Positions 33,330-45,536 of a DNA stretch of 64,000 nt are shown piece after piece; the first letter of the stretch is position 1, and every line of letters starts with the position of its first letter. The position numbers and the translations under genes were made by a program. This DNA is from Symsagittifera roscoffensis (lineage: Eukaryota; Xenacoelomorpha; Acoela; Convolutidae). The notes beneath the pieces are model-generated. The model was not told the origin of the DNA and ran no database searches. It saw nothing but the letters and a program-made list of their open reading frames with translations. Location: assembly GCF_963678635.1 (NCBI RefSeq), contig NC_087067.1, positions 25,117,547-25,181,546 on the forward strand. The letters are read 5' to 3'.

Positions 33330-33520
33330 CGGACGAAATAGATCGAAAACCCAAAAACTTCAAAACAGTTTTTCTCAACAATATGTGATTTTTTTAATAA
33401 CATAATCTTTAGTGTCGTTCGAATCACAACTGAAAGGATTTCAAAACGATATACCAATCAACTCAGTCTAATAAAGACTTGTGACACTTGATTTTGCGTG
33501 GAAAACAAAAGAAAAGAAGA
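33330..33520 (+). repeat. dispersed ~200-bp repeat family, copy 5
   Basis: Contains 'cagtttttctcaacaat', 'gttcgaatcacaactgaaag', 'aaaacgatataccaatcaac', 'gacacttgattttgcgtgg' and the tail AAAACAAAAGAAAAGAAG. Order and orientation match copies 1-4. Confidence 0.7.
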
Positions 33521-33649
33521 AAAACTGAAACACACCCGAAAACAAAATTCATCCCCATTTCACAATGAGTTCAACAAAATTAAAAACATGATGTAGCATT
33601 TCCCATATAATTTAGCGCTGATGCTTGACCTGAAAAAAGCTATTTTAAC

Positions 33650-34937
33650 CAGTTACAATCAAATATTATTGGTCTCAAGACGGTTCTGCCTCTCCATTTT
33701 TATTCCCGATGGAGTGTGTCAGAAATCGCGACCACTGAGGCGTCTGTATCTAGGACGTACAACCCATTCTCTGTTGGCATGCGCAATACCGGAGCCTCAT
33801 ACAACTCTCGTTTTTTTTTCTCTGAAAGGACTTCTCTGCTGCGTTGTTCCAAGTAAACTTCTTGCCTCTATATCTCATGAGTTGTTGCATCGGTTATACC
33901 TTGTCCGTGTACCCTTTGATGAATTCTCTATAAGAGTTCGCGAAGCCAAAAAAGCTCGTCAACTGATGTTCAGTCTTCGGTGCTTTCCAAATCAGTACCG
34001 CCTCTACTGCCTCTGGATCTGGTTTGATGCCACACTTGTCCACCATCCACCCGAGGTACTTTATCGAGTCCTTCAACATCTCTCATTTTGAGGGTTTGCA
34101 TTTCGATCCTGCCCTTTTCATGCATGCAAACCCTAGCAGACAAATTGCTCCTTACCAAGTTTCCATATTTTTTTGTTACTCTTGTCAGTGTTTGTGGCAT
34201 CAGTCAATGGAATGCGGCTGTCGCATTGTATAGGCTGAACGGCATCCTCTTCCATTGAAACAATCCCTTCTTGTTTTCTATCTTGATTTCTATCTTTCGA
34301 AAGCAAGTCTTGTTTTCTCTCTATCCTATTTTCTAAGTGGTACCTGTCAAAAAAACGATGCCATATCAAGAGTTGTGAAAAACTTTGAATCCCCTATATC
34401 TGAAAGGCCTTCTTCTTTTCTCGGGGTGGGATAAGCATCCTTCGCCGTGTTGGAGTTCAGATATCGAAAGTAACATCAAAATCTCAGTTGATCTCCTTTC
34501 TTTTTAGCCATCACTAGCCCACACGCCCACGTTAATTTGGATGGTTCTATCATGTCATTCTCCTCAAATGTTTCTATTGCTTTCCTACGCGCATCTGTTT
34601 TGTGTGGGTTCATGCGCCTCGCCCCCTCCCTGGGCGGTACCGCTAACTCCTCTAATTCTATTTCATGCTCAACGAAATTACAACACCCTATGTTCGCCTT
34701 GTGTCTTGAAAAAACGTTCTGGTTCCTATCTAACACATCCTTGATGGCTTCGAGCTTTTGGTTCGTTATTTTTCTCTTTACATAATCAATTCCTCTTAAT
34801 ACCAGTTTATCCATTTCCAATTCCTCTTGTGTGAGTCTTTCTCGAAAATTCGAACAGCTCGACATTCCATCGTCTGTCTCTGACTTAAGGGAATTGATGA
34901 CACCCGACGAAAATTTTATTCGCTTCAATCTACTCAA
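33650..34937 (-). pseudogene. Gypsy reverse transcriptase and start of RNase H
   Basis: 34937-34480 gives the RT entry: VFSRHKANIGCC, HEIELEELAVPPRE, then ENDMIEPSKLTWACGLVM. Around 34460-34340 are 'DAYPTPR'-like and TTLDMASFF pieces in shifted frames with a stop before QVPLRK. The catalytic Y/F-x-D-D box is not found; a deletion or scrambled stretch occupies 34300-34100. At 34079-33894 is SIKYLGWMVDKCGIKPDPEA, then LTSFFGFANSYREFIKGY. Below 33890 the connection (KKFTWNNAAEKSF) and RNase H start (YVLDTDASVVAIS) appear, and similarity ends near 33650. Confidence 0.85.
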
Positions 34938-35464
34938 GGTACAAATCTTATCCTTGTGACTCGGACAATCAAGAACTTTATAATTTTAAACCATTTGAGT
35001 CATTTCATATCTAGTTTTCACCCGCAATGCGTATCCTAGTTTCCCTCTTCCCTGAATTGTGACTGGTATATCAAGAGTGTTCATTAAGACACTGACGCAG
35101 AGGCCACTCGTGATGATGGAGAATAATCTTCCTAAATTAGCAGCACTTCGGCTATTTGGATTTGGTACTACACTACCTGTTTATTATCACTGAGTTCATT
35201 GTAGTTATTCATTCTCAAGCATAAAATTGCAGCCTCATTCGCTTTCAAGCTCACCCTCCTACTCAAGTTAGTCCTGTGTCATTAACAAATTTACCGGTTT
35301 TATTATGTACTTCTTTTCCGGATTCTTAATCCTGGTTGTCACAATGTTAAGATCTATCATTACATCAAAATTCCTGATAAAATCCCTGCCCACATCGAAT
35401 TGATCCGATTCATCTAGGTTTTCCACATACAGAAAACTCATCCAAAGATAGCAAATTAATGCTA

Positions 35465-35851
35465 TTATTGGTGTTCTGCCCCTCTGTTTGCCGCTGACAG
35501 CCGGATTTTGGAATCTTTCAGGCGATCTTTGTCAAATCCCATCCGTCTCCATGTTTTTTTAAGTATCACGCTCAAGACAGCTCCCGTATTTATCAACCCC
35601 TTTTGAACTGAAATGTCCGCTCCCGTGCCCAAATGCATAACGTCCTGTTCAAGCATTGCACATTTTTCAATTGATCTTACTTTGAGTTCCTCTCGGGCCA
35701 CGGAAATCTGGCCCTCCAGGTCATCATCACAAGTTATCATCGTCTTTGTATAAATGTTTATTCCATCTAAATTTAGCATGACCTCGTGTGGATCGTATGC
35801 TTCACTGTACCTGTTGTCTATCTTTATCGATTTCCCACCTCCTCTTGTCAA
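35465..35851 (-). pseudogene. retropepsin-like protease fragment
   Basis: The 128-codon frame has at its C-terminal half GLINTGAVLSVILKKTW, corresponding to the 'l.DTGA..s.i....w' active-site strand of retropepsins. The catalytic Asp is Asn here. KIRLSAANRG follows where the second strand is expected. It lies between zinc knuckles and RT, as in Ty3/Gypsy pol. Confidence 0.7.
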
Positions 35852-36278
35852 TACCGCTCTGCTCGCCTTTGACGGAGTTTGAGGACTAATAGCACAAAAA
35901 TAGCCGTCATATACGTTTTGTGCATCAGTGTTTGGTCACTTAGTTCCCTCGGGTTCCTCATCTTTGTCTGACCATCTACTGTGACTACTTTGTGACATTA
36001 TTCTCGCTCTACTTTTCGTGATCCCGAATGGTTTTCCAGTTTCCATTTTCAAGTTATTGCAATTGCTCCTGATCTTTACAGTGTCGCTTATATCAGTTTC
36101 GACTCTTGCTGCTGACAATGTTTCATCTCTTTGTTGTTTTTCTATTTCATGTCTCAGTCTCTGTTCAATTTCCTTCGTTGCCAAACCTTGTTTCACCATA
36201 TTTCTTGCATCTGCTGCTGCTTTCTGGTAGTTTATCTCCAACGTACCCCTCTTGGTTTCCTTCTTTTCGGTTACCCTT

Positions 36279-37514
36279 TCACAGATTTTGTTGACAGTTC
36301 ATTTTTATTACAACCTTGTTTTCCAAGTCTTTTTCAGCCCTTCTGTTTCTACTATTTTGCACAGCCGCTAGCGGTAACTTCAGTTTCGGGTGATTCTGAT
36401 TCTTTACTGCTTCCCAAAACAGAGGACAAATGATTCTGAGATGACCTTCCTGGCTACAGAGGAAAGATCTAGAGCCAATCTTGATTATCACGCTACTGTA
36501 GAATTCATGTTCTTCCATCTGGTGTATGTCGCTCTCATCTGGTGCATAACGCAGGCTTTTCATACCTTGTTTGTAAGAGATACAATCCGCTACGTGATGA
36601 TCTACTGGCCCACAATTTGCGCACGACCTGCGTTTGTCCATATCGTTTCTCGACTCGTACCACGTCGACCTTTGCTGCTGGCTCCCCCTTGGAGATTTCG
36701 AAATTAGATACTATTTTGGTTTATTAGCATCTCTCCTCTAGATTTTTGTCTCATCTTTTCTGGAGTTGGTGCATTATCTTTCGATAGAGTGTAATAGGTT
36801 GCCAACACTGACCTTAAATTGTCACTCTTCACCCTGTCGATGAATTTTCAAGTAATGCTAAAGTTCTTCCGGTTAGTTGACTCTTCTGGATCACTTTTTC
36901 TTCTCAAGCTCTCTAGATCACCCAGAAATTGATCAATCGATTCGCCATCCCTTAGTCTTCTTTTCTCAAACCTCATCGTTGCTTGATGTCGTTTCATTCC
37001 AAAGCCGAAACGATTCAAAAGTATTTCGAAAATCTTGTCCGCGGTGTCACGTTCTTCTTCTTGGCTACCACGCACTTCAATGCCGTGCCCTCCAGATTGC
37101 GTAGTATCGCTGTTCAGGCTTGTCTTTCATCATTCAAGTTGTCATGCTCTAGATGTAAATTATTCACCTCGACCCAGGTGTCTATGCAGCCATGCAAATC
37201 ATTTTTAAACTCTTTTGGTCTCTTGAAGGTCTTCCTCGACTTGCTGCCTCCTCTTTCGCTTGACTACGTGTTTCTCGTGTCAAATGTTTCAACGGTCCTG
37301 TTCATCAATTCCCAAACTCGATTGTCTTTGCTTCTTGTTCATCGATATTTGGCATTGCTTTTGATTCCGTCGTTCTCCTCTCGACGTCGTTAATAATTTG
37401 CTCAGGTGTCTCTAGATCAACTTCTGCAACGATTGCACTCTTTCTTTTCTAATTTTTTTCTCCAGATGCATCCTTCAATCCTTGCTTTTCTTTGTTACTC
37501 CGCGTGCTCACCAT
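36279..37514 (-). pseudogene. gag: Gag: capsid and zinc knuckles
   Basis: ATG at 37514 opens MVSTRSNKEKQG, followed by an in-frame stop after about 21 codons and then SAIVAEVDLETPEQI. The capsid follows in pieces: FKRPKEFKNDLHGCID near 37200, then ILLNRFGFGM and DGESIDQFLGDLESLRR at 37020-36890, matching the 'RFG...R..qR...Es...f...L..l' pattern of retroelement capsids. At 36620-36580 is a CX2CX4HX4C knuckle (CANCGPVDHHVADC). A second knuckle is degraded (FLCSQEGHLRIIC). It binds element RNA in intact relatives. At least one in-frame stop and frameshifts make this copy non-functional. Confidence 0.8.
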
Positions 37515-37543
37515 GCTAACTAAACCATTTCTCTTCTTTAATT
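37319..37543 (-). repeat. duplicated Gag N-terminal segment, copy 1
   Basis: About 224 bp matching 38389-38613 with a handful of differences. Contains the Gag start codon and the segment through VAEVDLETPEQ. Confidence 0.9.
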
Positions 37544-38388
37544 CGATTCCCTTGGGACTCTGGCTGAAATCGATGCGCTTCCTTTTTTGCAGATTTTCCT
37601 GATTCTAGTCCTATGACATTGTAGATTTGGGGCAATGGAGTAGATTCCTAATTCTTACAATACGGTTCCGCAAAGTCCAGTCATGATCCAGGTCGTTCCA
37701 CTTTTTTTCTGCTACCTTTTTACCCTGACTTGAAGAATTTCTCAAGAGCGCATCCAATTTGGACTGTATGGCAGAGGAGCTCTGCTCTCTGTTTGGTCTC
37801 TGCTCATCGTGTCGAGTTTGTCGTTTACGGTTTCGTGTAGAGTTTGTCGTTTACGGTTTCATAACGTTTTTTTTCCTTTCATCGATATCCTCTTTGATGA
37901 AATTTTCCCGTCCTTTGTCAGTCATTTCTACTCTTTCAGTCATTTGTTGTAACTTCTTTTCAGTTGCACCACCACGGTGAAGTAGTTATCAATGGTTTTC
38001 ATAATTGTTATATCTGACCTCCCTCTTTAAATCTTCTCTGTTTTCCTCGCCGCTGTTGAGTCTTTTATCTTTCTGTTATAACTTTTGCATCAAGTCTCCC
38101 ATCTCCATTGGCGGTATCTTTGATTCTGTTGCAGATCCAATTTTATGACTCCTTTTCCCCGCAGTTCTGGTGCTTTGTTCCCCTCTTTTGCCAGCCTCCA
38201 TTTTCACGGCGGAAATTGATCCGAAGGTCTTATTTTTGCTTGTTCTAGCTGTTATTTCTTCTTTTTTTCAGCCTCATCCCCACCATGGCGGCAAACCTTT
38301 CTGTGAAGGATGTCCTTTTCTATTGTGAATTTTCTTTTTTTCTGGTATATTGCCAGTGATCTCATTACCATTACCAATTGACGAGAAC

Positions 38389-38613
38389 TCGATTGTCTTG
38401 GCTTCTTGTTCATCGATATTTGGCATTGCTTTTGATTCCGTCGTTCTCCTCTCGACGTCGTTAATAGTTTGCTCAGGTGTCTCTAGATCAACTTCTGCAA
38501 CGGTTGCACTCTTTCTTTTCTAAATTTTTTTTTCCAGATGCATCCTTCAACTCTTGCTTTTCGTTGTTACTCCGCGTGCTCACCATGCTAACTAAACCGT
38601 TTCTCTTCTTTAA
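38389..38613 (-). repeat. duplicated Gag N-terminal segment, copy 2
   Basis: Same orientation as 37319-37543, start-to-start distance 1,070 bp. Its own ATG is at 38586, and it diverges from copy 1 after the 'gattgtct' end. The interval holds minus-strand sequence with charged, coding-like frames that are broken by stops. Confidence 0.9.
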
Positions 38614-38934
38614 TCTCGGTATCAATGTCACCTCTGTCTATTTTGTCTATCCAAATGGGCAGTTTTGCGCTGGCCCGACTCTGACATTTTCCGGTAACGA
38701 CACTCTGGTTTTCCTCATTGACTTTATTTACAATTTATTTGTTACGCTTTCACATATATACAGGTATTAATAAATTGAAAATATTTAAAGAAAATATCTT
38801 TAGTTTTCTAATCTTTCTAAAACAAGTTCATTTTAATATCTACTTCAGAAGTCTGGTTTAAAAGTTAACTTTCCTAATGGTACTTCTAATTGTTCCTATT
38901 CCAAGTATTCAATTTAGGACTGTCGCTTTAATGT

Positions 38935-41062
38935 CTTCGCAAGACCCCCAAGAACCAGGTGTTGGGCAGCTTTTCAGGCTTCCCAAGACTAAATTCCCTT
39001 AGTCTTGGGCAGCTGTTTTAGCTTCCCAAGACTCAATTCCCATGGTCTTGGGCAGTTGTCTTAGCTTCTCAAGATTAAGATTTTTTAGTGTTGGTCTTTT
39101 GTTTTAGCTTCACATGACTCAGATGTTGAGCAGTTGATTCAGCCCCTCAAGACTCAAGTAGTGTTTGTTGGGCAGTTGATTCATCCTCCCAGGACTCAAG
39201 TGTTCGGCAGTTGATCTAGCCTCCCAAGAACCAAGTGTTAGGCAGTTGATTTAGCCTCCCAGAACTCAAGTAGTGGGCAGTTGATTTAGCCTCCCAGGAC
39301 TCAACTGTTGGGCAGTTGATTTAGCCTCCCAGAGCCCAAGTGTTGGGCAGTTGATTTAGCCTCCCAGAACTCAAGTGTTGGGCAGTTGATTTAGCCTCCC
39401 AGGACTCAAGTAGATGTAGTGTTGGGCAGTTATTTTTAGCTTCCCAAATCTCCAGCACACCACTTTTGAGCAGTTGATTTAGCTTCTCAGGACTCAAGTA
39501 AATGTAAGGTTGGGCAGTTATTTTTAGCTTACCAAGACTCCAGCACACCAGTTTTGGGCAGTTGATTTAGCCTCCCAGGACCCAAGTGTTGGGCAGTTGA
39601 TTCAGCGTTCGAGAACTCAAGTGTTGGGCAGTTGAATTAGCCTCCTAGGACTCAAGTAAATGTAGTGTTGGGCAGTTATTTTCAGCTTCCCAAGACTCCA
39701 GCACACCAGTTTTGGACAGTTGATTTAGCTTTCTAGGACTCTAGTAGATGCAGTGTTGGGCAGTTTGCATAGCTTCCCAAGACTCCAGCAAACCAGTGTT
39801 GGGCAGTTGATTAAGCTTCCCAGGACTTAAGTAGAGGTAGTGTTGGGCAGTTGGCTTAGCTCCCCAAGACTCCCGCAAACCAGTGTTGGGCAGTTGATTT
39901 AGGTTCCGAGGACTTAAATAGAGGTAGTGTTGGGCAGTTTGTTCAGCTTCCAAGGACCGTATCAGGAACTCGTGTAAAATTCAATTTAGGACGGTAGCTT
40001 TAAAGTCTTCCCAAGACCCCCGAGAACCCAGATGTTGGGCAGCTTTTTAGGCTTTCCATGACTTGATTACTTTGTCTTGGGAAATTGTTTAAGCTTCCCA
40101 AGACTCAATTCCCATATTCTTGTGCAGTTGTTTTAGCTTCCCAAGACTCAACGTTTTTAGTGTTGGGCACTTGTTTTAGCTTCCTAAGACTCAAGGTTTA
40201 AGCAGTTGATTCAGCCTCTCAAGTCCCAAGTGTTGGGCAGTTGATTCAGCCTTCAGGACTCAAGTGTTGGGCAGTTGATTTAGCCTCCCAGGACTAGAGT
40301 GTTGGACAGTTGATGTAGCCTCCCAAGACTCAAGTGTTGGGCAGTTGATTTAGCCTCCTAGGACCCAAGTGTTGGGCAGTTGATTTAGCTTCACAGGACT
40401 GTATCAGGAACTCGTGTAAAATTCAATTTAGGACGGTAGCTTTAAAGTCTTCCCAAGAACCCCGAGAACCCAGATGTTGGGCGGCTTTTTAGGCTTCCCA
40501 TGACTTGATTACTTTGTCTTGGGAAATTGTTTAAGCTTCCCAAGACTCAATTCCCCTATTCTTGTGCAGTTGTTTTAGCTTCCCAAGACTCAACTTTTTT
40601 AGTGCTGGGCACTTGTTTTAGCTTCCTAAGACTCAAGGTTTGAGCAGTTGAATCAGTCTCTCAAGTCTCAAGTTATGGGCAGTTGATTCAGCCTTCAGGA
40701 CCCAAGTGTTAGGTAGTTGATTTAGCCTCCCAGAACTCAAGTGTTGGGCAGTTGATTTAGCCTCCCAGGACTCAAGTGTTGGACAGTTGATGTAGCCTCG
40801 CAAGACTCAAGTGTTGGGCAGTTGATTTAGCCTCCTAGGACCCAAGTGTTGATCAGTTGAATTAGCTTCACAGGACTCAAGTAGTAGTATTGTTGGGCAG
40901 TTGAGTTAGCCTCCCTGGACTCAAGTAAATGTAGTGTTGGGCAGTTGTTTTAGTTTCCCAAGACTCCAGCAAACCAGTATTGAGCAGTTGATTTAGCTTC
41001 CCAGGACCTAAGCAGAGGTAGTGTTGCGCTGTTTTCTTAGCTTCCCAGGACTGTCTCAGGAA
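38935..41062. repeat. minisatellite of ~36-44-bp units in three blocks
   Basis: The core unit is close to 'gactcaagtgttgggcagttgatttagcctcccag', recurring about 55 times. Block boundaries carry 'caatttaggac.gt.gcttta' at about 38910, 39980 and 40426, and 'ggact..gtatcaggaactcgtgtaaa'-like closings at about 39953, 40396 and 41049. The second and third blocks begin with nearly identical sequence, so there is a higher-order duplication. Minus-strand frames here (LNQLPNT, SWEAK) are by-products of the repeat. Confidence 0.92.
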
Positions 41063-41079
41063 TTCGTGTAAACTGCCCT

Positions 41080-42150
41080 CGCCCCCTGTGATTCTTACCA
41101 AAAATTTATCCGAATGTCTCTAAAATATCCTGCGTTCCCTCAATCAATTGCACTTGAAACGTTAGATCGGGTTTCGGGTTTTCTACACCTGGTTATGATT
41201 GAAAATTACTTCAAATTAAGTCTGATTGTCTTGAAAAAAAATTCAAAGTCTTTTTGAAACTCCCCAGTAAAAACTCAAAAATGTTATAAAGTCTCCTACA
41301 ATTATTTATTATAAAGAACATGCCAGAAAAAATTTTCAAAAAAAACTGTCTGGCACCTGGTACTAGTTGTCACGCATTATTCCCACTAAATTTGTGAATC
41401 TGGCGTTATTTACCTTATCGAGTTTTTCAAAAAAAAACATGTGTTTCCAATCCCCCACCCGATCCGACCAGACAACTTACCTTATCTCGAGTTTACTATG
41501 GGGTACCTTTGCGTTTCAACTCCTGTTTTCAGTCTTTAATGCGGTCTCTATTTTGTCTGATTAATATAATGTAACCAAATCGACGATGCCGATTGCTTGG
41601 TTACAGTAATAAGACCACCATTTTTACAATTTCGGGCCACAGCCCTTTATCTTAACCAACCCCTTGTCTAACTTCCCCCTTTATAGCACCCCACTGAAGT
41701 GAAACCCCTTAAGGGCGATGGGTGCTAAGCTGGAGGAAATCCCGTAGAACCTGTTTCTAAACTCTGCTCAATTAAAAACCTTGCTCAATTAAAAACTTTT
41801 GGGGTGACGTTTATTCACTTTCATACCTATCTCCTAAAGTACTAAATGAATGTTAACGATACCTGTTTGACGAAACAGCACCTTCCGGTGGTCTCCTCCA
41901 GTGTTCACACTGAACTGGTTACACTTCTAGTAGCTTCTTCCCAGTGGTGTCCTATCTTGATACCCAGAACGTTTTTCCGCTGAACCCCTTCACTGTCCCA
42001 CTGGTCACGTTTTCTAGTGAAATTTCCCAGTAGTTTTCAAATGTTGCAAGGCTAACTGAAAACCCTTTCAACGCCAGTTCGGGCACCTGCTAAATACTTG
42101 TTATTTTGATCGAAACTATCGGTCTTGCTGTAAAACAGTAAAAGTATACT
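41080..42150. other. no recognisable gene
   Basis: Contains a somewhat G+C-richer stretch at 41.6-42.1 kb without recognisable frames. Possibly old transposon DNA. Confidence 0.4.
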
Positions 42151-42159
42151 ATCAATAAT

Positions 42160-42854
42160 ATAAGGGTGCGCTCCATCTAATCTAAAAATCAGAGTCAATG
42201 TCCATTTTCTAGTTTTTTTCTGGTTTTTTTTAAATTTAGTTTCCTTTTTCGTTTTTTGTTTCGCTTTTCATCTTTTACTTGTTTCTCTATTGGCCCTCAT
42301 ACTCGGCTAGCTAAGCTTCAATGCCACCGATAAAATTTTTAAAAGTTTGCCTAAAAAACTATCACGGTACGGCCAGAAGTTGGACACGTTCCAGTTAAAT
42401 TGTACCACCGGTACTCTATATTGGGCATAAAGCACGTAGCTGAGTCAAGTGAGTTCTATCCCGTAGTCACGATGTCGTAAAGCTACCAGGAACGCCATAA
42501 AAACACTATGTAACAGTCGTCCGCTCATGTCATATATGAGGTTAAGAGAAATAGGCCCCATAACCATTGGCTCAAGGGTCAGGGGTACTATCGATTGTGT
42601 TTTTGTATCTCATTCTGTCGGAGCCAATTAGGTTCGCTTAAGACATGGGACTACAAAATTTTGTTACAGCTTAAAGGCTACTACCAAGATATCCCCACTC
42701 TAAAAATAAGAACGCCCCCATGGCTAGGTCTCTAAATACCTAAAACACGCGACCGCTGTTAAAAACAGGGTTGGAAAATCAAGATTGCCATTAGTTTTTT
42801 TGGACAGTGGATTTTTGATCCATTTCAGATGGAGCAACCTGAAACGCGCCTTAT
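42160..42854. mobile_element. ~695-bp element with long imperfect inverted repeats
   Basis: The left end ATAAGGGTGCGCTCCATCTA and the complement of the right end (ATAAGGCGCG..., then GCTCCATCTGAAATGGATC) match. They continue through 'AAAAATC' and 'TGTCC' for about 60 bp with gaps. No coding frame. No clear target duplication beyond a possible AT dinucleotide. Probably a non-autonomous DNA transposon. Confidence 0.55.
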
Positions 42855-43320
42855 CTCAACATGACTGTGTAAATTACACTCAACAAATTAAATTAAGTAC
42901 TCACACAGTGACGTGACTCTAGAATTAAGTAAATAATGTAGGAAGAAAAATTATTAAAACTTGAATTCGAACGTTTCCGGAAGTATGTTCATCGTCAGGT
43001 TAGTAAAATTGATATAACGTGATTTACAGACGTTAAAACATCATAAAAGATCATTAAGGGGTTCTAAATATAAAAACAAAATCTTTCCACCAGTCAAATT
43101 TTAGCATTTTCACGTAAAAACTTCGTAATTTTTTGTTTTCCTTAAATTTCTGAAAATTTTAATTTTACTTAGCGTTTCCTCATAGTAACTTTTTGATTTT
43201 AAAAATTTTTTTGGTTGACATGTTCGATATCTTAAGCCAAAAGTGTTTTTGAACTAAATTCTAAGTTTTAGCTTCCTGTTTCTGAATTCATCCCACGTGT
43301 TGATCCCTGGCCTCAGTTTT

Positions 43321-45165
43321 CTAATATGCAGCGCTTCCAATGTTAGGAATTTCATTGAGTTGTTTGAATGATCTATCATCTCTCAATTCAATTGTGCAGT
43401 GGTCTTTCCTTCCCACACTGACATATGTGAATGCCAACAGGCTAGTCCTCTTTCTTATGATCCTCAATTCTTGTGGCCAAATGTCGAACAGTTTTTCCAA
43501 CATCGGTGGATATGATCCACAATAAGAAAAAGTTTGTAGACCACATTGGATTTCAGTTCACGGGAGAAGGACGACTTAAGGGAGGGAAGAGCGTTTTTCA
43601 ATTTCCTGGTCGTAAACACAATTCGAGCGTTGGTGATGCTGCGCACCTTGTTTGCAAACAATTTACTTTGATTTCCTCGATATTAAGCATGTCCATTGTT
43701 GGCTTCTCGTCTCGCTTGTCATCGGTTGCCCGGATTTTTGTCTTAGTTGGTATTAATTTTGCTCCAAAAATTTTGCTCAGTTTTTCCGACTCAACATTGA
43801 ATGACCACTCCTCTGAGTATTGGTTTTCCTTCCATTGCTTTCTATTGATCAGCATTGCTTTATGGTAAAGTTCCCATGTAGATGAGCTCCTAAAAATCCT
43901 GTGAACCGTACCTTCTATTATATTTCTCTTGTACTTCAATGGTGCGCAACTTCTGAAGTTTGAAAGCGTGCCAGTATCCGTTGGTTTTTGGTACCATCCA
44001 CATTTAACTTACCTGTTGCCATCTACATTTATATTAATGTCTAGAAAATTCAAGTCACCGTTCTCATTTGGTGTTTCAAGCGTGAACTGTATAAAAGGGT
44101 ACAATTTGTAGGGTACAATCAAGTCTCCGTTCTCATTTCAAGTCTCCTTGTTTCAAGCGTGAACTGTATGTTAAGGTACAATCTGTACATACCATGTGTC
44201 GTTGCACTTAAAATGGATATTACTAACAGCCATGTACAAAAGGCGTTTCCTTGTTCTTCTTGACAAGGCAGGGGGCTCCTTCTGGCTGTAAAAATTCTTA
44301 GCGAGTGAAGGGCAATGTAAGTGAAACAATTGCGTACAGGCTTTTCAAATCCAGGGAAATGACACTTTCATCAGAGTTTAACTTAGCATTCTCTATCATA
44401 ACCCTAGCTGCTTCAAAGTTGGTCTCAATTTTTGCACCCTTGGTTTTATCAAAAGATTTTGCTAGTGTTTCGTTCAATTTCTGATAAGAACTACCGTAGA
44501 GAGGGAGGACCGGTCGTAGCGGTGTATTCTTTTTATGTAATTTAGCCAGTCCATAAAGTCGTGGTGGTTGACTACCAGTTGACCTCAACCTCGCATATAA
44601 GCCATCTGTGATCTCATCCAATTTGATCATGGCCAGTAGTTCTTTATTCAATTTTTTTTTCAAATTTTTGAACAATTGAATCATTGATGTTATCATGTCT
44701 CTCAAACTGTTCTTATTCTAGCAATTGGGTCAGTTTTCCTTCAGATGTGTGTTTTTTCATGGCGCAAAGCCCAACACCCTTATCAAAAGGTACCGCCACT
44801 AGTTCGCTGTTTTTCAGATTTTTTCTAGCTTTTTCAATTCCCATATCACGTGGAGTCTGCTGGCGTACTTATTTTTTGTACCACTTAGCATCCGCTTCAA
44901 TTTCACATATTTTTTTGCCACCCATCCCGACATTTTTATATCCTCTACTACCTTTACCGCTTTTCTGTGTAAATTTCCTAGGTGTCTGTCTTGACTATCA
45001 GCTAACCTCTCGTGGCTAGAGCGTTGTCCCTTTCTTGACGCAGAACATAGTTAATGACCGATAGTCATAATCTCTCATCAATTTTTCTCCTAACAATGTC
45101 GTTTACCTTGCCCAAGTCTTCCGCTGCCCTACCGCTATCCTCTGTTGACCTAGCCATCTCTGTCC
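43321..45165 (-). pseudogene. decayed Penelope-like element (RT plus GIY-YIG)
   Basis: Reading leftwards: a possible N-terminal piece near 45165-45010 (KVNDIVRRKIDERL); FDKGVGLCAMKKHTSEGK at about 44800-44745; then RLYGLAKLHKKNTPLRPV and DESVISLDLKSLY at 44560-44330, the PPR.YGLPK.HK and motif A regions specific to Penelope-like RTs. RKRLLYMAVSNIHFKCND follows at 44240-44180. The GxAMG and YxDD boxes should come next but are replaced by a locally duplicated stretch. The RT end is present at 44080-43830 (NGDLNFLDI, WYQKPTDT, LKYKRNIIEG). The GIY-YIG region lies at 43560-43430 (LKSNVVYKLF, VGKTVRHLATRIEDH). Many frameshifts. Confidence 0.85.
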
Positions 45166-45536
45166 TAAGTAGTTTAATTTGAAGTTGTGAACCGCTTGGT
45201 CTGAAAACACCCCTTTCTCATTTGGCCTAAACCGCAAAAAGTTTGGTATTATATTGGGTATTTAGGCATATGCTCAGAAATTTAAGGCGATATTGGTTTT
45301 GTTATTTTTATTTAAGTAGCTTGTTTAATTCAATACAGTTTTCTATAACAGTCTTTTTCTGAGAAAGAATCTCAGGAACGTTGGTGGTAAATAAACGATC
45401 TTCATTGCAATGCTGCTGCGAGAAACAAAAACTCACAAGGCGCTAAAAGCGGAAATCCCAAAACGCAATTAACATCACTGTGGTGTCGGCTTGTCGTCCT
45501 CCTTATGTCTATTCGTAGCTATCCTCTTAGCCTGTG

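Larger units (their letters stand above)
33640..38620 (-). mobile_element. decayed Ty3/Gypsy-type LTR retrotransposon, 3' part missing
   Basis: Reading leftwards on the minus strand: Gag start (two copies, ATG at 38586 and 37514), capsid, zinc knuckles, aspartic protease, reverse transcriptase and the first part of RNase H, stopping near 33640. Integrase and LTRs are not seen. Stops and frameshifts occur in every domain, the protease lacks its catalytic Asp and the RT catalytic box is missing. The domain order PR-RT-RH is that of Ty3/Gypsy or related groups. Confidence 0.85.

Noticed and set aside
39321-41101. Minus-strand repetitive frames (LNQLPNT) in the minisatellite
   Set aside because: Frames shift between units of different length and there is no consistent peptide period.
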